From Halorussus rarus (GTDB lineage Archaea; Halobacteriota; Halobacteria; Halobacteriales; Haladaptataceae), in NCBI RefSeq assembly GCF_003369835.1, contig NZ_QPMJ01000001.1:1173589-1237588 (forward strand): a stretch of 64,000 bases of DNA, read 5' to 3'. Each line of letters opens with the position of its first letter. Position 1 is the stretch's first letter. Of the stretch, positions 7,848 through 16,515 are shown one piece after another. The notes beneath the pieces were generated by a model. That model was given only the letters and a program-made list of their open reading frames with translations. It was not told where the DNA came from and did no database searches. The position numbers and the translations under genes were made by a program.

Positions 7848-9548
7848 TCACCGGAAGTTGAGTTCGACCTCGTGGAAGTACCGCGGCCGGTCGGTGGTCT
7901 CGAGCCGGCGCGGCGTCGGCGGGACCGTCCGCTTGTGCCGGGTGTCGAGGTGCCATGCCGCGCACCGCCGGACCGGCTCGGGGTCGAGGTCGAGTGCGTC
8001 GGCGGTCCGGGCCACGCCGAGGTCGCCGTCGACAAGCCGGGCGAGCACCCGGTCGAGGGTCTCGTACGGAATCCCGAAGTCGCCCTCGTCGGTCTGGCCG
8101 GCGCGGAACCCGGCGGTCGGCGGCTGGTCGAGCACCTCGGCCGGGAGGTCGAGATACCGGCCGAGCGCGCTGACCTCCGTCTTGTAGCAGTTGCCCAGCG
8201 GCCGGAGATCGACCCCGCCGTCGCCGTACTTGGTGAAATAGCCCAGCAGCCGTTCGGTCCGGTTGGTCGTTCCCAGGACCAGCCGGGAGGTGGCGTTGGC
8301 GACGTAGTAGGCGCACGCCATCCGGAGGCGCGCGACGAGGTTGCCGAGTTCCCGGGTCCCGGCGGACCGGGTCACCTCGGTCGGCAGGCGGCGCTCGATC
8401 TCCGAGACCACCGGGTGGACGTTCACCCGGGCGTAGTCGATGCCCAGGTCGGTCGCCAGCGACCCCGGGTCGACCGTCGCGGCGTCGGTCCCCTTGTGAC
8501 AGGGGAGGTGGAGGACGTAGACCCTGTCGGGACCGAGCGCCTCGGCCGCGAGCGCGGCCGCCGCGCTCGAATCCAGCCCGCCGCTCATGTTGACGACGAC
8601 CCCGTCGGCGTCGGCGCGCTCGACGTACTCGCGGACGGACTCGGTCAGCCGGTCGGCGAGCCGGGCCGCCCCGGCCCGGTCGGACGCGAACGTCGGCCGG
8701 GGGTCGCCGGCCGCGGTCCGCCTGGTCGGCGTCGGCGGCCGCGAGCGCTTATGGGCGGTCCGGGCGACCGTGGCGGCGTACTGCCGGACCCGGCCCTCGT
8801 CGACGTCCCGCGCCCGGGCGGTTGCCGGAACGTCCCGGTCCTCGTCCACCAGCGACCGGAGCACGCCGTCGAGCGTCTCGTAGGGCGCGCCGAGCTCCGA
8901 CTCGTCGGTCTGGCCCGACCAGAACCCCGCAGTCGGGGGTTTCTCGATTACGTCGTCGGGAACCTCGAGGTCTCCAGCGAGTCGTCGGACCTCGGTCTTG
9001 TAGTAGTCGGCGAGCGGGAGGACGTCGGCGCCGCCGTCGCCGTACTTGGTGAAGTAGCCCAGCAACCGCTCGCTCCGGTTGCTCGTGCCGACCACGAGCC
9101 GGGAGGTGGCGTTGGCCACGAAGTAGGCGCACGCCATCCGCAGCCTGGCCGCGAGGTTCCCGACCGCGTACCGGTCGCCGCCGGGCGCGATCTTCGGCCC
9201 GACGCTCCGCTCGAAGGCGTCGAGCGCCGACTGGAGCGGCACGTGGTCGTACTCGACGCCCAGGTCGACCGCGAGCTGGCGGGCGTCCCGGGTGTTCGCC
9301 GCCCGGTTCTGTGCGGTCGGGAGCAACAGCCCCGACACCCGGTCCGCGCCGAGCGCGTCGGCCGCCAGCGCGGCCGTGGCCGAGGAGTCGACCCCGCCGC
9401 TCATGTTGACGACCACGCCCTCGGCGTCGGCGTCCTCGACCGTCTCGCGGAGGAGTGTCGCGGCGCGCTCCCGCAGTTCGTCCGGCGAGAGGCCGGTCCG
9501 GTCGCGGGGCGCGGTCGACTCGACCGGCGGGGACCGTCGCATCGCCAC
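7848..9548 (-). CDS. Tandem NAD synthetase protein (two fused NadE domains)
   Basis: A 566-residue protein made of two complete NH3-dependent NAD synthetase (NadE) modules, where the family norm is a single module of about 250-275 residues. Module 1 has the P-loop SGGVDSS (50-56), NLAARLRM, GTSNRSE, GYFTKYGDGGADVLPL, KPPTAGFWSGQTDE and PYETLDGVL. Module 2 repeats them: SGGLDSS (322-328), NLVARLRM, GTTNRTE, GYFTKYGDGGVDLRPL, QPPTAGFRAGQTDE and PYETLDRVL. Both keep the ATP-binding and catalytic glutamate/aspartate positions, so both could adenylate nicotinate adenine dinucleotide and amidate it with ammonia. The GTG at 9548 lies two bases after the upstream gene's stop and has GGAGGTGA six bases before it. 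The fusion could be a pseudo-dimer, since ordinary NadE is a homodimer. Another ammonia-using ATP-pyrophosphatase reaction remains possible. Confidence 0.9.
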   Translation of the reverse strand: MAMRRSPPVESTAPRDRTGLSPDELRERAATLLRETVEDADAEGVVVNMSGGVDSSATAALAADALGADRVSGLLLPTAQNRAANTRDARQLAVDLGVEYDHVPLQSALDAFERSVGPKIAPGGDRYAVGNLAARLRMACAYFVANATSRLVVGTSNRSERLLGYFTKYGDGGADVLPLADYYKTEVRRLAGDLEVPDDVIEKPPTAGFWSGQTDESELGAPYETLDGVLRSLVDEDRDVPATARARDVDEGRVRQYAATVARTAHKRSRPPTPTRRTAAGDPRPTFASDRAGAARLADRLTESVREYVERADADGVVVNMSGGLDSSAAAALAAEALGPDRVYVLHLPCHKGTDAATVDPGSLATDLGIDYARVNVHPVVSEIERRLPTEVTRSAGTRELGNLVARLRMACAYYVANATSRLVLGTTNRTERLLGYFTKYGDGGVDLRPLGNCYKTEVSALGRYLDLPAEVLDQPPTAGFRAGQTDEGDFGIPYETLDRVLARLVDGDLGVARTADALDLDPEPVRRCAAWHLDTRHKRTVPPTPRRLETTDRPRYFHEVELNFR

Positions 9549-9550
9549 CG

Positions 9551-10510
9551 TCAGTCACCTCCTCCGTCGGTCTCCCGCGGCTCCCCCGTCGCACGGGACG
9601 CGCTCGCCTCGCTCCGCCGGACCCGCCTGGCGTATCGGACCGCGATGCGGCCGACGAGCGCGGGCGCGATGTCGAGGGCCTCCGCGGTCTGCTCGATGCC
9701 GGCGCCGTCGTCGAGCAGCTTCCACAGGACGGCGTCGACCGTCTCCACGGTGAGCGCGGCGTCCGGGGTCGCGGTCGGCCCGAACCACCGCCTGTCGGCG
9801 TCAGGGCCGTCGGCGCGCGGGGTCGGCACGCCGAGGTGGCGGCCGAGCTCCCGGACCTCGGACAGGTAGAGGTCGCCGAGCGGGAGCAGGTCGGCGCCCG
9901 GGTCGCTCGCCCGGACGGGAGCGGCGCCGACCAGCGACGTCCGGGTGCCCGGACCGAGCACGAGCCGCGAGGCGGCGCTCGCCTCGACGGCGGCCGCGAG
10001 CTCGCCGAGACAGAGAGCGACGGCGCGGCGGACCGCCGGGGCGCGGTCGTCGGCGTCCGCGGCGTCACCGTCTTTGGCCGGCGAGGCTGCGCCGGTTCCC
10101 GGACGGTCCCCCACGAGGGCGGTCGCGTCGTCGGAGAACGTCCGGGCCAGAGCTTCGACGTACGGCGCGACGTCGAGCTGCCGCGCCGAGATGCCGAGCT
10201 CCGTCGCGGCGCGCCGACCGGGCGCGTCGTCGCCGAAGGCGTCCGCCTTCGGGTCTGCTCGGTCGGCGTCTCCGGCAGTCGTCGGGAGGAGACCCCGGAC
10301 CGACTCCCGGCCGAGCGCCTCCGCGGCCAGGGCGGCGACGACCGCCGAGTCGACGTCGCCGGTCAGGGCCACGACGACGCCGTCGGCGCCGGCGTCGGCG
10401 ACGGCGCGTTCGATGAACGCCCTCCGCTCGCGGGCGGTCGCCTGGGGGTCGTCGAGCGCGGGCTGATCGACGTCGGCGGACCAATCGAGATGCTGGGCTG
10501 TGCGTGACAT
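9551..10510 (-). CDS. Degenerate NAD-synthetase-like protein (likely pseudoenzyme)
   Basis: A 319-residue intact reading frame that aligns by eye with the NadE modules of the next gene but has lost most catalytic motifs. The P-loop is TGDVDSA (50-56) instead of SGGxDSS. The GTxNRxE glutamate is replaced (GPGTRTS), GYFTKYGDGG is absent (GAAPVRASDPGADLLPL), and the KPPTAG...GQTDE segment is gone (RRWFGPTATPDAALTVETVD). The structural core LLPLGDLYLSEVRELGRHLGVP and the C-terminal helix pattern remain. The acidic/Ala-rich stretch after ~130 is an insertion. The ATG at 10510 is used because the longer frame upstream has no similarity. It ends two bases before the tandem NadE gene and starts 115 bases after glnK. 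It may be a regulatory or scaffold subunit of the tandem enzyme; it is not obviously a pseudogene, since the frame is uninterrupted. Confidence 0.75.
   Translation of the reverse strand: MSRTAQHLDWSADVDQPALDDPQATARERRAFIERAVADAGADGVVVALTGDVDSAVVAALAAEALGRESVRGLLPTTAGDADRADPKADAFGDDAPGRRAATELGISARQLDVAPYVEALARTFSDDATALVGDRPGTGAASPAKDGDAADADDRAPAVRRAVALCLGELAAAVEASAASRLVLGPGTRTSLVGAAPVRASDPGADLLPLGDLYLSEVRELGRHLGVPTPRADGPDADRRWFGPTATPDAALTVETVDAVLWKLLDDGAGIEQTAEALDIAPALVGRIAVRYARRVRRSEASASRATGEPRETDGGGD
9555..9562 (-). promoter_or_regulatory. Strong Shine-Dalgarno deciding the GTG start of the tandem NadE gene
   Basis: On the minus strand GGAGGTGA ends six bases before GTG 9548 and twelve before ATG 9542, so the GTG is the better start. 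The site lies inside the last codons of the upstream NadE-like gene, which points to translational coupling. Confidence 0.7.
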
Positions 10511-10625
10511 TGGATGGACTACTGGTGTTGTTCGAGTGTTCCGAGAGAGCAATCGAATCGGCCGACCGCCGAGGTGGCCGGCCGGACGGGCGAACTGCGC
10601 GACGTCGGTCTCCCCCACAGTCACG

Positions 10626-10985
10626 TCAGACCGCGTCGACGCCGCTCTTGCCGGTGCGGACCTGGACCGCGTCCGACACGGGGAGGACGAATATCTTGCC
10701 GTCGCCGGGTTCGCCGGTGTTGGCCGCCTCCTGGATGGCGGCGACCACGTCCTCGGCGGGGACGTCGGCGACGACGCACTCGATCTTGACCTTCTGGTGG
10801 AGGTCGACCGTGTACTCCTCGCCGCGCCACTGCTCGGTCTTGGCGGGCTGGCTGCCCCGACCGCTGACGTCGGTGACGGTGAGGCTGGGCGCGCCGACCT
10901 CGGCGAGCGCGGCCTTGACGTCGCCGAGCCGGTCGGGCCTGACGATGGCCATCACGAGTTCGATGTCGCCGTCGGTCTCACTCAT
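10626..10985 (-). CDS. glnK: PII nitrogen-signalling protein (GlnB/GlnK family)
   Basis: A 119-residue PII trimer subunit that senses ATP/ADP and 2-oxoglutarate and typically plugs the Amt channel when nitrogen is sufficient. Seen are the N-terminal strand [19 protein letters not shown], the T-loop region [21 protein letters not shown] and the C-terminal nucleotide site [23 protein letters not shown]. Its start overlaps the end of amt, with GGAGGTGA six bases before the ATG, so the two are coupled as in the usual amt-glnK operon. The T-loop tyrosine (RGEEY) is kept. Nitrogen status probably controls this operon, but no specific operator could be recognised. Confidence 0.96.
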   Translation of the reverse strand: MSETDGDIELVMAIVRPDRLGDVKAALAEVGAPSLTVTDVSGRGSQPAKTEQWRGEEYTVDLHQKVKIECVVADVPAEDVVAAIQEAANTGEPGDGKIFVLPVSDAVQVRTGKSGVDAV

Positions 10986-12366
10986 CCCGGCTCACCTCCG
11001 ACGCGCTGGCACCGCCGTCGGTGGCGACCGGACCGCTCTCGCCGGCACCGCTCGGGCGCCGGCCCGAATCGCTGGTCGTCCCCTCGACGAACTCGGGGTA
11101 GGCGGTGTAGCCGTGCTCGCTCCGGTCGAGGCCGAGCTGCTCGTCCTCGTCGTCGACGCGGAGCCCGACCGTCACGTCGGCCAGTTTGAACACCAGCCAC
11201 GTGGTGACGACGGTCCAGAGTGCGATGACGCCGATGCCGATGGCCTGCATCACGAACTGGATTGCCGAGAAGCCGCCGACCGCGAACACCGGGATGAGCA
11301 GGGTGCCGATGGCGCCCGCGCTGCCGTGGACCGCGAACACGCCGCAGACGTCGTCGATCTTGAGCGAGTCGACGACCCACCGGTAGACGAGCGGGGTCTG
11401 GACGCCGGCGATGACGCCGAGCGCGAGACCGCCCCACCACGTGACGTGGGGGACCGCGCCGGTGACGCCGACGAGACCCGCGAGCAGGCCGTTGGCCGTG
11501 AACAGCGGGTCGGGCTTGCCCTCGGTGTACACCGTGGTGAGGGCGGCCGCGACAGCGCCGCCGCCCATGCCGAGCGTGGTGTTGAGCGCGACCCGGCCCA
11601 GCGCGTCGCCCATGAAGGTGAGCCCGCCGTCCTCGACGGCGAGCACCGTCGCCTGGGTGCCGACGTTGAAGCCGTACCAGCCGAACGCCAGGATGAAGGT
11701 TCCGAGCACCGCGAACGTGATGGAGTGGCCGGGGATGGGGTTGCTCTCGCCCGTCTCGTCGAAGCGCCCGCGCCGCGGGCCGACCATCCACGCGCCGACG
11801 AGACCGGCGACCCCGCCCAGCATGTGGACGACCGTGGCGCCCGCGAAGTCGAGGTAGCCGACGCCGAGCGCCGAGCCGATGAAGCCGCTCGACGACAGCA
11901 GGCCGCCGCCCCAGGCGAAGCCCTGGACGACGGGGTAGATGACCGCGGTCAGGCCGATCGAGTAGAACACGTACGCCTTGAACTTGATGCGCTCTGCGAC
12001 CGCCCCGCTCACGATGGTGGCGGCGGTCATCGCGAACACCGCGCCGAACAGCCAGCTGACCCACGACCCGGAGTCGTTGATGTAGCTGAACGACGAGGCG
12101 AGTCCGGACGAGCCCGACGCCGTCAGCGTGGCGGCCACGCCCGCGATACCGAGTCCGACCAGGAAGTAGACGATGACGCCCATGCCCCAGTCCATCAGGT
12201 TCTTCATGAGGACGTTGGCGACGTTCTTCGCCCGGACCTGGCCGGCCTCCAGCAGCGCGAAGCCCGGCTGCATGAAGAAGATGAGGAACGACACGGTCAG
12301 CACCCAGACGGTGTTGACCCCGCTCGCGAGTTCGGTGAACTGCTGGAGTGCGGCGAGGTCAACCAT
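10978..12366 (-). CDS. amt: Ammonium transporter Amt
   Basis: A 462-residue Amt/Mep/Rh channel with eleven predicted membrane helices that brings ammonium into the cell. Family marks include [19 protein letters not shown] near the start, the aspartate/first pore histidine segment [15 protein letters not shown] near residue 170, [10 protein letters not shown] and the second pore histidine in [14 protein letters not shown]. The cytoplasmic tail beyond the last helix keeps the conserved [29 protein letters not shown] segment, then has a low-complexity Ser/Gly/Asp extension of about 40 residues. A GGAGGCGA ribosome site precedes the ATG by about five bases, and the start overlaps the end of the small acidic protein upstream. 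PII follows directly. Confidence 0.97.
   Translation of the reverse strand: MVDLAALQQFTELASGVNTVWVLTVSFLIFFMQPGFALLEAGQVRAKNVANVLMKNLMDWGMGVIVYFLVGLGIAGVAATLTASGSSGLASSFSYINDSGSWVSWLFGAVFAMTAATIVSGAVAERIKFKAYVFYSIGLTAVIYPVVQGFAWGGGLLSSSGFIGSALGVGYLDFAGATVVHMLGGVAGLVGAWMVGPRRGRFDETGESNPIPGHSITFAVLGTFILAFGWYGFNVGTQATVLAVEDGGLTFMGDALGRVALNTTLGMGGGAVAAALTTVYTEGKPDPLFTANGLLAGLVGVTGAVPHVTWWGGLALGVIAGVQTPLVYRWVVDSLKIDDVCGVFAVHGSAGAIGTLLIPVFAVGGFSAIQFVMQAIGIGVIALWTVVTTWLVFKLADVTVGLRVDDEDEQLGLDRSEHGYTAYPEFVEGTTSDSGRRPSGAGESGPVATDGGASASEVSRDE
10992..10999 (-). promoter_or_regulatory. Shine-Dalgarno of glnK
   Basis: GGAGGTGA on the minus strand, six bases before the glnK ATG and inside the 3' end of amt. 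Same motif and spacing as at 9555-9562, 28596-28603 and 32343-32350. Confidence 0.7.
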
Positions 12367-12685
12367 CGAGTTCGCCTCCCGTTACGGGGTGCTCGGCGTT
12401 GCGAGCCGCGAGGTCCCGCTCGCGGTCGACCGCCGAGCCGGTCTCGCCCGGGACGTCGGTCGGGTAGGTGACGTCCGACTGTATCCAGGCGTGGGTGCGG
12501 GTGCGGTCGTACACCACGACCGCGTCGTCCGCGAGATTCAGTTCGGCGTATCTCCCGTCGTCGGGGTCGGTCGCGTCGATCGTCGGTGGAGTGTCGTCCA
12601 TCGGTTTGTCAGCTCCGTCGGTATCGTTCGTGCGTTCGCTCGCAGCGGCGCCATCTTTCCCGGAATCGTTCGTGTACTTTTTCAT
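12359..12685 (-). CDS. Small acidic protein at the head of the amt-glnK operon
   Basis: About 108 residues from the ATG at 12685, or 80 from the alternative ATG at 12601; the family boundary is not certain. The N-terminal part is polar and low complexity (TNDSGKDGAAASERTND). The conserved-looking core is GRYAELNLADDAVVVYDRTRTHAWIQSDVTY, which resembles short uncharacterised haloarchaeal proteins (possibly DUF7331, recalled and not checked). There is no signal peptide or membrane helix. The stop overlaps the amt start by 8 bases, so the two are probably translated together. A link to ammonium transport is inferred from position only. Confidence 0.7.
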   Translation of the reverse strand: MKKYTNDSGKDGAAASERTNDTDGADKPMDDTPPTIDATDPDDGRYAELNLADDAVVVYDRTRTHAWIQSDVTYPTDVPGETGSAVDRERDLAARNAEHPVTGGELDG

Positions 12686-12793
12686 GAGATATTCTTCCGT
12701 TTGTCGTTCGTAATCGGTTCTGAAACCGTATCTAGTCCGCTTATCGGACACTCGTTCGACGTTCGTCCGTTCATCGTCTACACCGTCCGGCAA

Positions 12794-13139
12794 CAGCTAT
12801 CATTTACTAAAAGGTTTCGTACGGTTGCCTAATCCGAGATGGTATTGTTAACAGTATAAGGAATATATTAGGGCGAATAGGTTCGAAAACGGAGGCTGAG
12901 TCAAGATAGATACAATTTATTAAAATTCTGTGGGTGCAACCACCGCCTTTCCTCCTCCGAAGACGGGTACGAGCGAGTTGGACTGAGCCGGTTCAATCTG
13001 GACCGCATCAAGAATTACCTATTCGTCCAAAGTAGTAGTTGATAATGGTCGAACGTCAATTACTATCTGGAATCGGTTGTACTCCTCTAGGAGATACTAG
13101 GGAAGAGTTTACATTCTGTGTGGAAAACACTATCACGTT
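12794..13139. other. AT-rich intergenic region upstream of the amt operon
   Basis: No convincing gene. The stretch is clearly richer in A+T than the rest of the window, especially 12800-12925, with several TATA-like patches on both strands. It separates the leftward amt operon from the rightward zinc-ribbon gene and probably holds both promoters. No clear palindromic operator was recognised. Confidence 0.6.
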
Positions 13140-13286
13140 ATGGTTCAACACACCCCAGACACGGGCGTACCGACGAAACAGTACGAGTGCAGAGAGTGCC
13201 TGACGCGGGTCACCGCCGACGAACACCGGTCGACCTGCCCGGAGTGCCAGGGACAGCTCCGGAACGTCGCCGTCCCGCGCGAGTAG
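13140..13286 (+). CDS. Zinc-ribbon miniprotein (rubrerythrin-like domain type)
   Basis: A 48-residue protein with two CxxC knuckles, YECREC and CPECQG, about 14 residues apart, which together should bind one zinc. The pattern YECRECLTRVTADEHRSTCPECQG matches the small haloarchaeal proteins annotated as rubrerythrin-like domain or DUF7129 proteins. The role is unknown. The ATG at 13140 lies about 28-35 bases after a TATA-like GTTTACATT (about 13108), consistent with a leaderless transcript. An overlapping longer frame starting at 13118 reads through the same DNA without family features and was rejected. Confidence 0.8.
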   Translation: MVQHTPDTGVPTKQYECRECLTRVTADEHRSTCPECQGQLRNVAVPRE

Positions 13287-13403
13287 CCCCGGCAACCGCC
13301 CGACAGGCCGGCACGGGTCCGGGGCGCGAGGAATCGATTGTATTCTTATTACACCTAAATCTTGCATCGTCGTAATCCTTTTACGGGAGATTGTTGTCCT
13401 TCG

Positions 13404-13844
13404 ATGAAAATGTCTACCCAAGCCGTAACGTACGTCCAGAAGGCCTGCGCGTACATCACGCGCGGGGACGACGAACTGCTCGTGTTCGAGGGGCCGGAGC
13501 ACGACGGATTGCAGATTCCGAAGGGGACCATCGAGTCCGAGGAGAATCCGCGCACGGCGGTCTTTCGGGAGGTCGCCGAGGAGAGCGGGTTGGGCGCGGT
13601 CGGCCCGACCCGGCACCTGACGACCGACGTCTGGACCCGCCGGCGGTCCCCGCCCAAGCGGTACGTCCGTCACTTCTTCCACGCGAGCGTCCACGAACCG
13701 CGCGACAGCTGGACCCACACCGTCACCAGCGAGGGCGAGGAGCGGGGGTTGGAGTTCGAGTTCTCGTGGGTCGACCTGCCCGCCTCGGAGGAGTTCGCCC
13801 TGGAACTCGACGATTACGTCCACCTGCTCGGGGCCACCGCGTGA
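13404..13844 (+). CDS. NUDIX hydrolase
   Basis: A 146-residue NUDIX-fold hydrolase that should cleave a nucleoside diphosphate linked to another moiety. The NUDIX box is complete: it begins GTIESEENPRTAVF and continues REVAEESGL, fitting Gx5Ex7REUxEExGU, at about residues 45-67. The start at ATG 13404 (another ATG lies at 13410) was chosen because the upstream part of the frame is in AT-rich non-coding DNA with a TATA-like TTCTTATTAC near 13341. The C-terminal half (DLPASEEFALELDDYV) is acidic and ordinary for the family. Substrate unknown; neighbours do not restrict it. Confidence 0.92.
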   Translation: MKMSTQAVTYVQKACAYITRGDDELLVFEGPEHDGLQIPKGTIESEENPRTAVFREVAEESGLGAVGPTRHLTTDVWTRRRSPPKRYVRHFFHASVHEPRDSWTHTVTSEGEERGLEFEFSWVDLPASEEFALELDDYVHLLGATA

Positions 13845-13943
13845 ACAGTCACCGGTTCCGCAATTGTAGTTCGCATCCGAGCGTTACAAAGGACACTAGG
13901 TTAACGTCGGGCTCGTTCTTCCGGCGAACATTGGACGTTCGGC

Positions 13944-13953
13944 AAATTATAAA
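13944..13953 (+). promoter_or_regulatory. TATA box of the Lrp-type regulator gene
   Basis: AAATTATAAA is centred about 29 bases before the ATG at 13978, so the transcript is expected to be leaderless. Confidence 0.7.
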
Positions 13954-13977
13954 GCGTGCGGTGTGCTGTGACGGAGT

Positions 13978-14436
13978 ATGACGTACGAGAACCTCGACGT
14001 GGAACTCGTGAACGCCCTCCTCGACGACGGCCGGGCCAGCCTCCGGAACCTGGCCGAGCAGCTCGACGTGTCGGTGACCACCGTCTCGAACCACCTCTCC
14101 GACCTGGAGGACGCCGGCGTCGTGCAGGGGTACACCCCGCGAGTGGACTACGACGCGCTGGGCTACGACGTGACCGCCATCATCCAGCTCAAGGTCGAGG
14201 GCCACGCGCTCCCGGAGGTCACCGACCGGCTCCGGGACCACGACCGGATGATCAGCGTCTACGAGGTCACCGGCGACTACGACATCATCGCCGTCGGGAA
14301 GTTCGCCGACACCGACGGGATGAACGAGCAGATAAAGCTGCTGCTCAACGACGAGGACGTCAACGAGAGCAACACGAGCGTCGTGCTCGCAACCGCGAGC
14401 GAACACGACCAGTTCGCGCTCGACGTCGAGGACTGA
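13978..14436 (+). CDS. Lrp/AsnC family transcriptional regulator
   Basis: A 152-residue regulator with an N-terminal winged helix ([33 protein letters not shown], about residues 16-50) and a C-terminal RAM/ligand-sensing domain ([37 protein letters not shown]). Members bind DNA as oligomers and respond to amino acids; haloarchaeal ones often affect glutamine synthetase and nitrogen or redox genes. It lies 1.3 kb from the amt-glnK operon on the opposite strand, which makes a nitrogen role plausible but unproven. Its own promoter is likely at 13944-13953 and may be autoregulated, though no palindromic operator stands out. Confidence 0.95.
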   Translation: MTYENLDVELVNALLDDGRASLRNLAEQLDVSVTTVSNHLSDLEDAGVVQGYTPRVDYDALGYDVTAIIQLKVEGHALPEVTDRLRDHDRMISVYEVTGDYDIIAVGKFADTDGMNEQIKLLLNDEDVNESNTSVVLATASEHDQFALDVED

Positions 14437-15069
14437 GGCTGCAGTACGCGAAGTAGCGAGGGTCTCTGCGATCTCGAGAAGCGGGAGCTACGAATTGGGA
14501 CGGACGGTCGGACTGCTTCCGCCGGACGAGCGTGTCGCAGTACGACGCGGTCCGTCCCGACCGTGAGCGACGTGCGTCGGCGCTCTATCCGAAAATCTCC
14601 GAGGTGAATTACCCGAGGTAATCCGAGCCACGGGGAGTGTCGCTGATCTCGAATCCATGGTGACAGTAGCGGCGGACGGGCCGGTACGGAGCCGCGAGAT
14701 CAACGGTTACCGAACGGGATGCTCGCTACGCCGGACAGTGCGTCTGGTCACCTCCTTCCATACGGGTACGTCGTCCGGAAACCATAAAACAGTTTCTTAC
14801 AAGTAGTCAGTAGAATCGGCATCACCTAGCAGTATATTGTGTGTATTAGGTCGAAGAACACCATTCGTCTGCTTGAACTCAGTTTTTGTTTAGTTTCGTG
14901 GTGTAGGCTTATCCAGCTCGAACGTCGGAGATTCGGGACGTGTCGTCCTCCGTCCGCAACCGAATCCGTATCGCCAGCCATCCCCGGTGATCGTCGCGGA
15001 TTCTTTCACCTCGTGTCGTCGCGTGCGCATGGGAAGAACTGTTCTCTCGGCGGGGCGTTCGGACACGGG
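14437..15069. other. Intergenic region with an AT-rich core
   Basis: Frames crossing this stretch have no recognisable protein features. An AT-rich core lies at about 14780-14900. It contains a TATA-like GTATATTG near 14832 and a T-run TTTTTGTTT near 14883-14891 on the same strand, about 50 bases apart. That could mark a short transcript, but it is equally compatible with non-functional spacer DNA. The lipoprotein gene downstream begins at 15070. Confidence 0.4.
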
Positions 15070-16515
15070 ATGCGACATGACCTCGGAGCGTCACGCCGCG
15101 CGGCGGTCGCGCTCCTCGCGGTCGTCGCCGTCGCGTCGCTCGCGGGGTGTCTCGGCGGCACCGCGCCGAACGCGGACGCGACCGCGCGGACCGCGACCCA
15201 CGGGACTCCGCAGGCGGGCGACGACGGCGGGACCGGTAACCTCACACTCCACTTCATCCACGTCGGCCAGGGCGGCAGCGTCCTCGTGGTCGGCCCGACC
15301 GGCGAGACGCTGCTGTACGACACCGGCAACTGGAACGACGACGGCGAGCACGTCCTGGACTACCTCCGACGGCAGAACATCACCAGAATCGACTACCTCG
15401 TGACCTCCCACGCCGACGCCGACCACGTCGGCGGGCACGCCGCGGTCATCGACTACTTCGAGACCGAGGCCCGCGGCGTCGGCGCGGTGTACGACCCGGG
15501 CATCGCGGCGGCCTCCCGGACCTACGAGTCGTACCTCGACGCCGTCGAGGAGCACGACGTGACCCTCTACCGGGCCCGGGCCGGCGACCGGATTCCGCTG
15601 GCGGGCGCGTCGGTCCGGGTGCTCGGGCCGCCCGAGGGGTATCTCGCGGACCGGGACCGCAACGAGAACAGCCTCGTCCTGCGGGTCGCCCGTGGGAACG
15701 CGAGCGCGCTCCTGACCGGCGACGCCGAGCGCGAGGCCGAGGCGTACCTGACCGAACGCTACGACGCGCTGTTGAACGCCACGATACTGGCGGCCGGACA
15801 CCACGGGTCGAACACCAGCACCGGTCCCGCACTCCTCGCCGAAGTCACGCCGCGGGCGGCCGCCGTCCAGAGCGCCTACGACTCGCCGTACGGCCACCCG
15901 CACCGGGAGGTCCTCGAACGCCTCGCGGCGCGCGGCGTCCGGACCTACTGGACCGCGGTCCACGGAACCGTCGCGTTCGAGACCGACGGCGAGCGCGTCG
16001 CGGTCCGGACCCAGTCCGACGCGCCGACCGACCCGCTCGAACTCCGGCGCGCGGACCCCGTCGCCCCGAGCGCGGACGGTCCGCTCGAACGCCGCGCGGT
16101 GTTCCCGGTCGGCGACTTCGCTCCGCGGCCGACCGCAGTTGCGGACGGGGGAACGCAGACCGAGACCGGTGGGCCGACCGCCGCCCTCGAACTCGCCGGA
16201 GTCCACGCGGACGCGGCCGGCGACGAGTACGAGAACCTGAACGACGAGTACGTCGTCCTCAGGAACGACGGCGACCGTCCGCTCGACCTCTCGGGGTGGA
16301 CCGTCGCCGACGAGGCGGACCACGAGTACGCGTTCCCATCGGAGACGACGCTCGGGCCGGGCAAGACGCTGACGCTCCGAACGGGGAGCGGTCGGGACGA
16401 AGACGGGGAGTACCACTGGAACGCCGACGCGCCGGTCTGGAACAACGCGGGTGACACGGTTTTCGTCCGGACCGACGAAGGCCGACTCGTGCTGGAGGCC
16501 GAGTATGACGGGTGA
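15070..16515 (+). CDS. Secreted lipoprotein: ComEC-like metallo-beta-lactamase plus lamin-tail domain
   Basis: A 481-residue protein. Residues 1-27 form a signal with lipobox SLAGC, so the mature protein should be anchored outside by a lipid-modified cysteine. Residues ~55-320 form a metallo-beta-lactamase fold of the ComEC/Rec2 C-terminal type, with metal ligands in TSHADADHVGGH and LLTGDAE and a later AAGHHGSNTS segment. After a linker, residues ~370-480 match the lamin tail (LTD) fold (LNDEYVVLRNDGDRPLDLSGWTVAD, VWNNAGDTVFV). Likely an extracellular phosphodiesterase or nuclease-like enzyme, a function inferred from fold. The start at 15070 is fixed by the signal peptide. It overlaps the DUF3006 gene by 11 bases. 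Confidence 0.9.
   Translation: MRHDLGASRRAAVALLAVVAVASLAGCLGGTAPNADATARTATHGTPQAGDDGGTGNLTLHFIHVGQGGSVLVVGPTGETLLYDTGNWNDDGEHVLDYLRRQNITRIDYLVTSHADADHVGGHAAVIDYFETEARGVGAVYDPGIAAASRTYESYLDAVEEHDVTLYRARAGDRIPLAGASVRVLGPPEGYLADRDRNENSLVLRVARGNASALLTGDAEREAEAYLTERYDALLNATILAAGHHGSNTSTGPALLAEVTPRAAAVQSAYDSPYGHPHREVLERLAARGVRTYWTAVHGTVAFETDGERVAVRTQSDAPTDPLELRRADPVAPSADGPLERRAVFPVGDFAPRPTAVADGGTQTETGGPTAALELAGVHADAAGDEYENLNDEYVVLRNDGDRPLDLSGWTVADEADHEYAFPSETTLGPGKTLTLRTGSGRDEDGEYHWNADAPVWNNAGDTVFVRTDEGRLVLEAEYDG

Noticed and set aside
9551-10510. Considered calling the NadE-like gene a pseudogene
   Set aside because: The frame is uninterrupted, coupled to the next gene and retains core motifs, so a divergent protein is the better reading.
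13118-13375. An 85-codon frame overlapping the zinc-ribbon gene
   Set aside because: Arg-rich with no motif, while the shorter frame at 13140-13286 carries two CxxC knuckles and a properly placed TATA box.
14488-14703. A 71-codon minus-strand frame in the intergenic region
   Set aside because: Ser/Arg-rich, no ribosome site or promoter at the right distance, and no recognisable fold.
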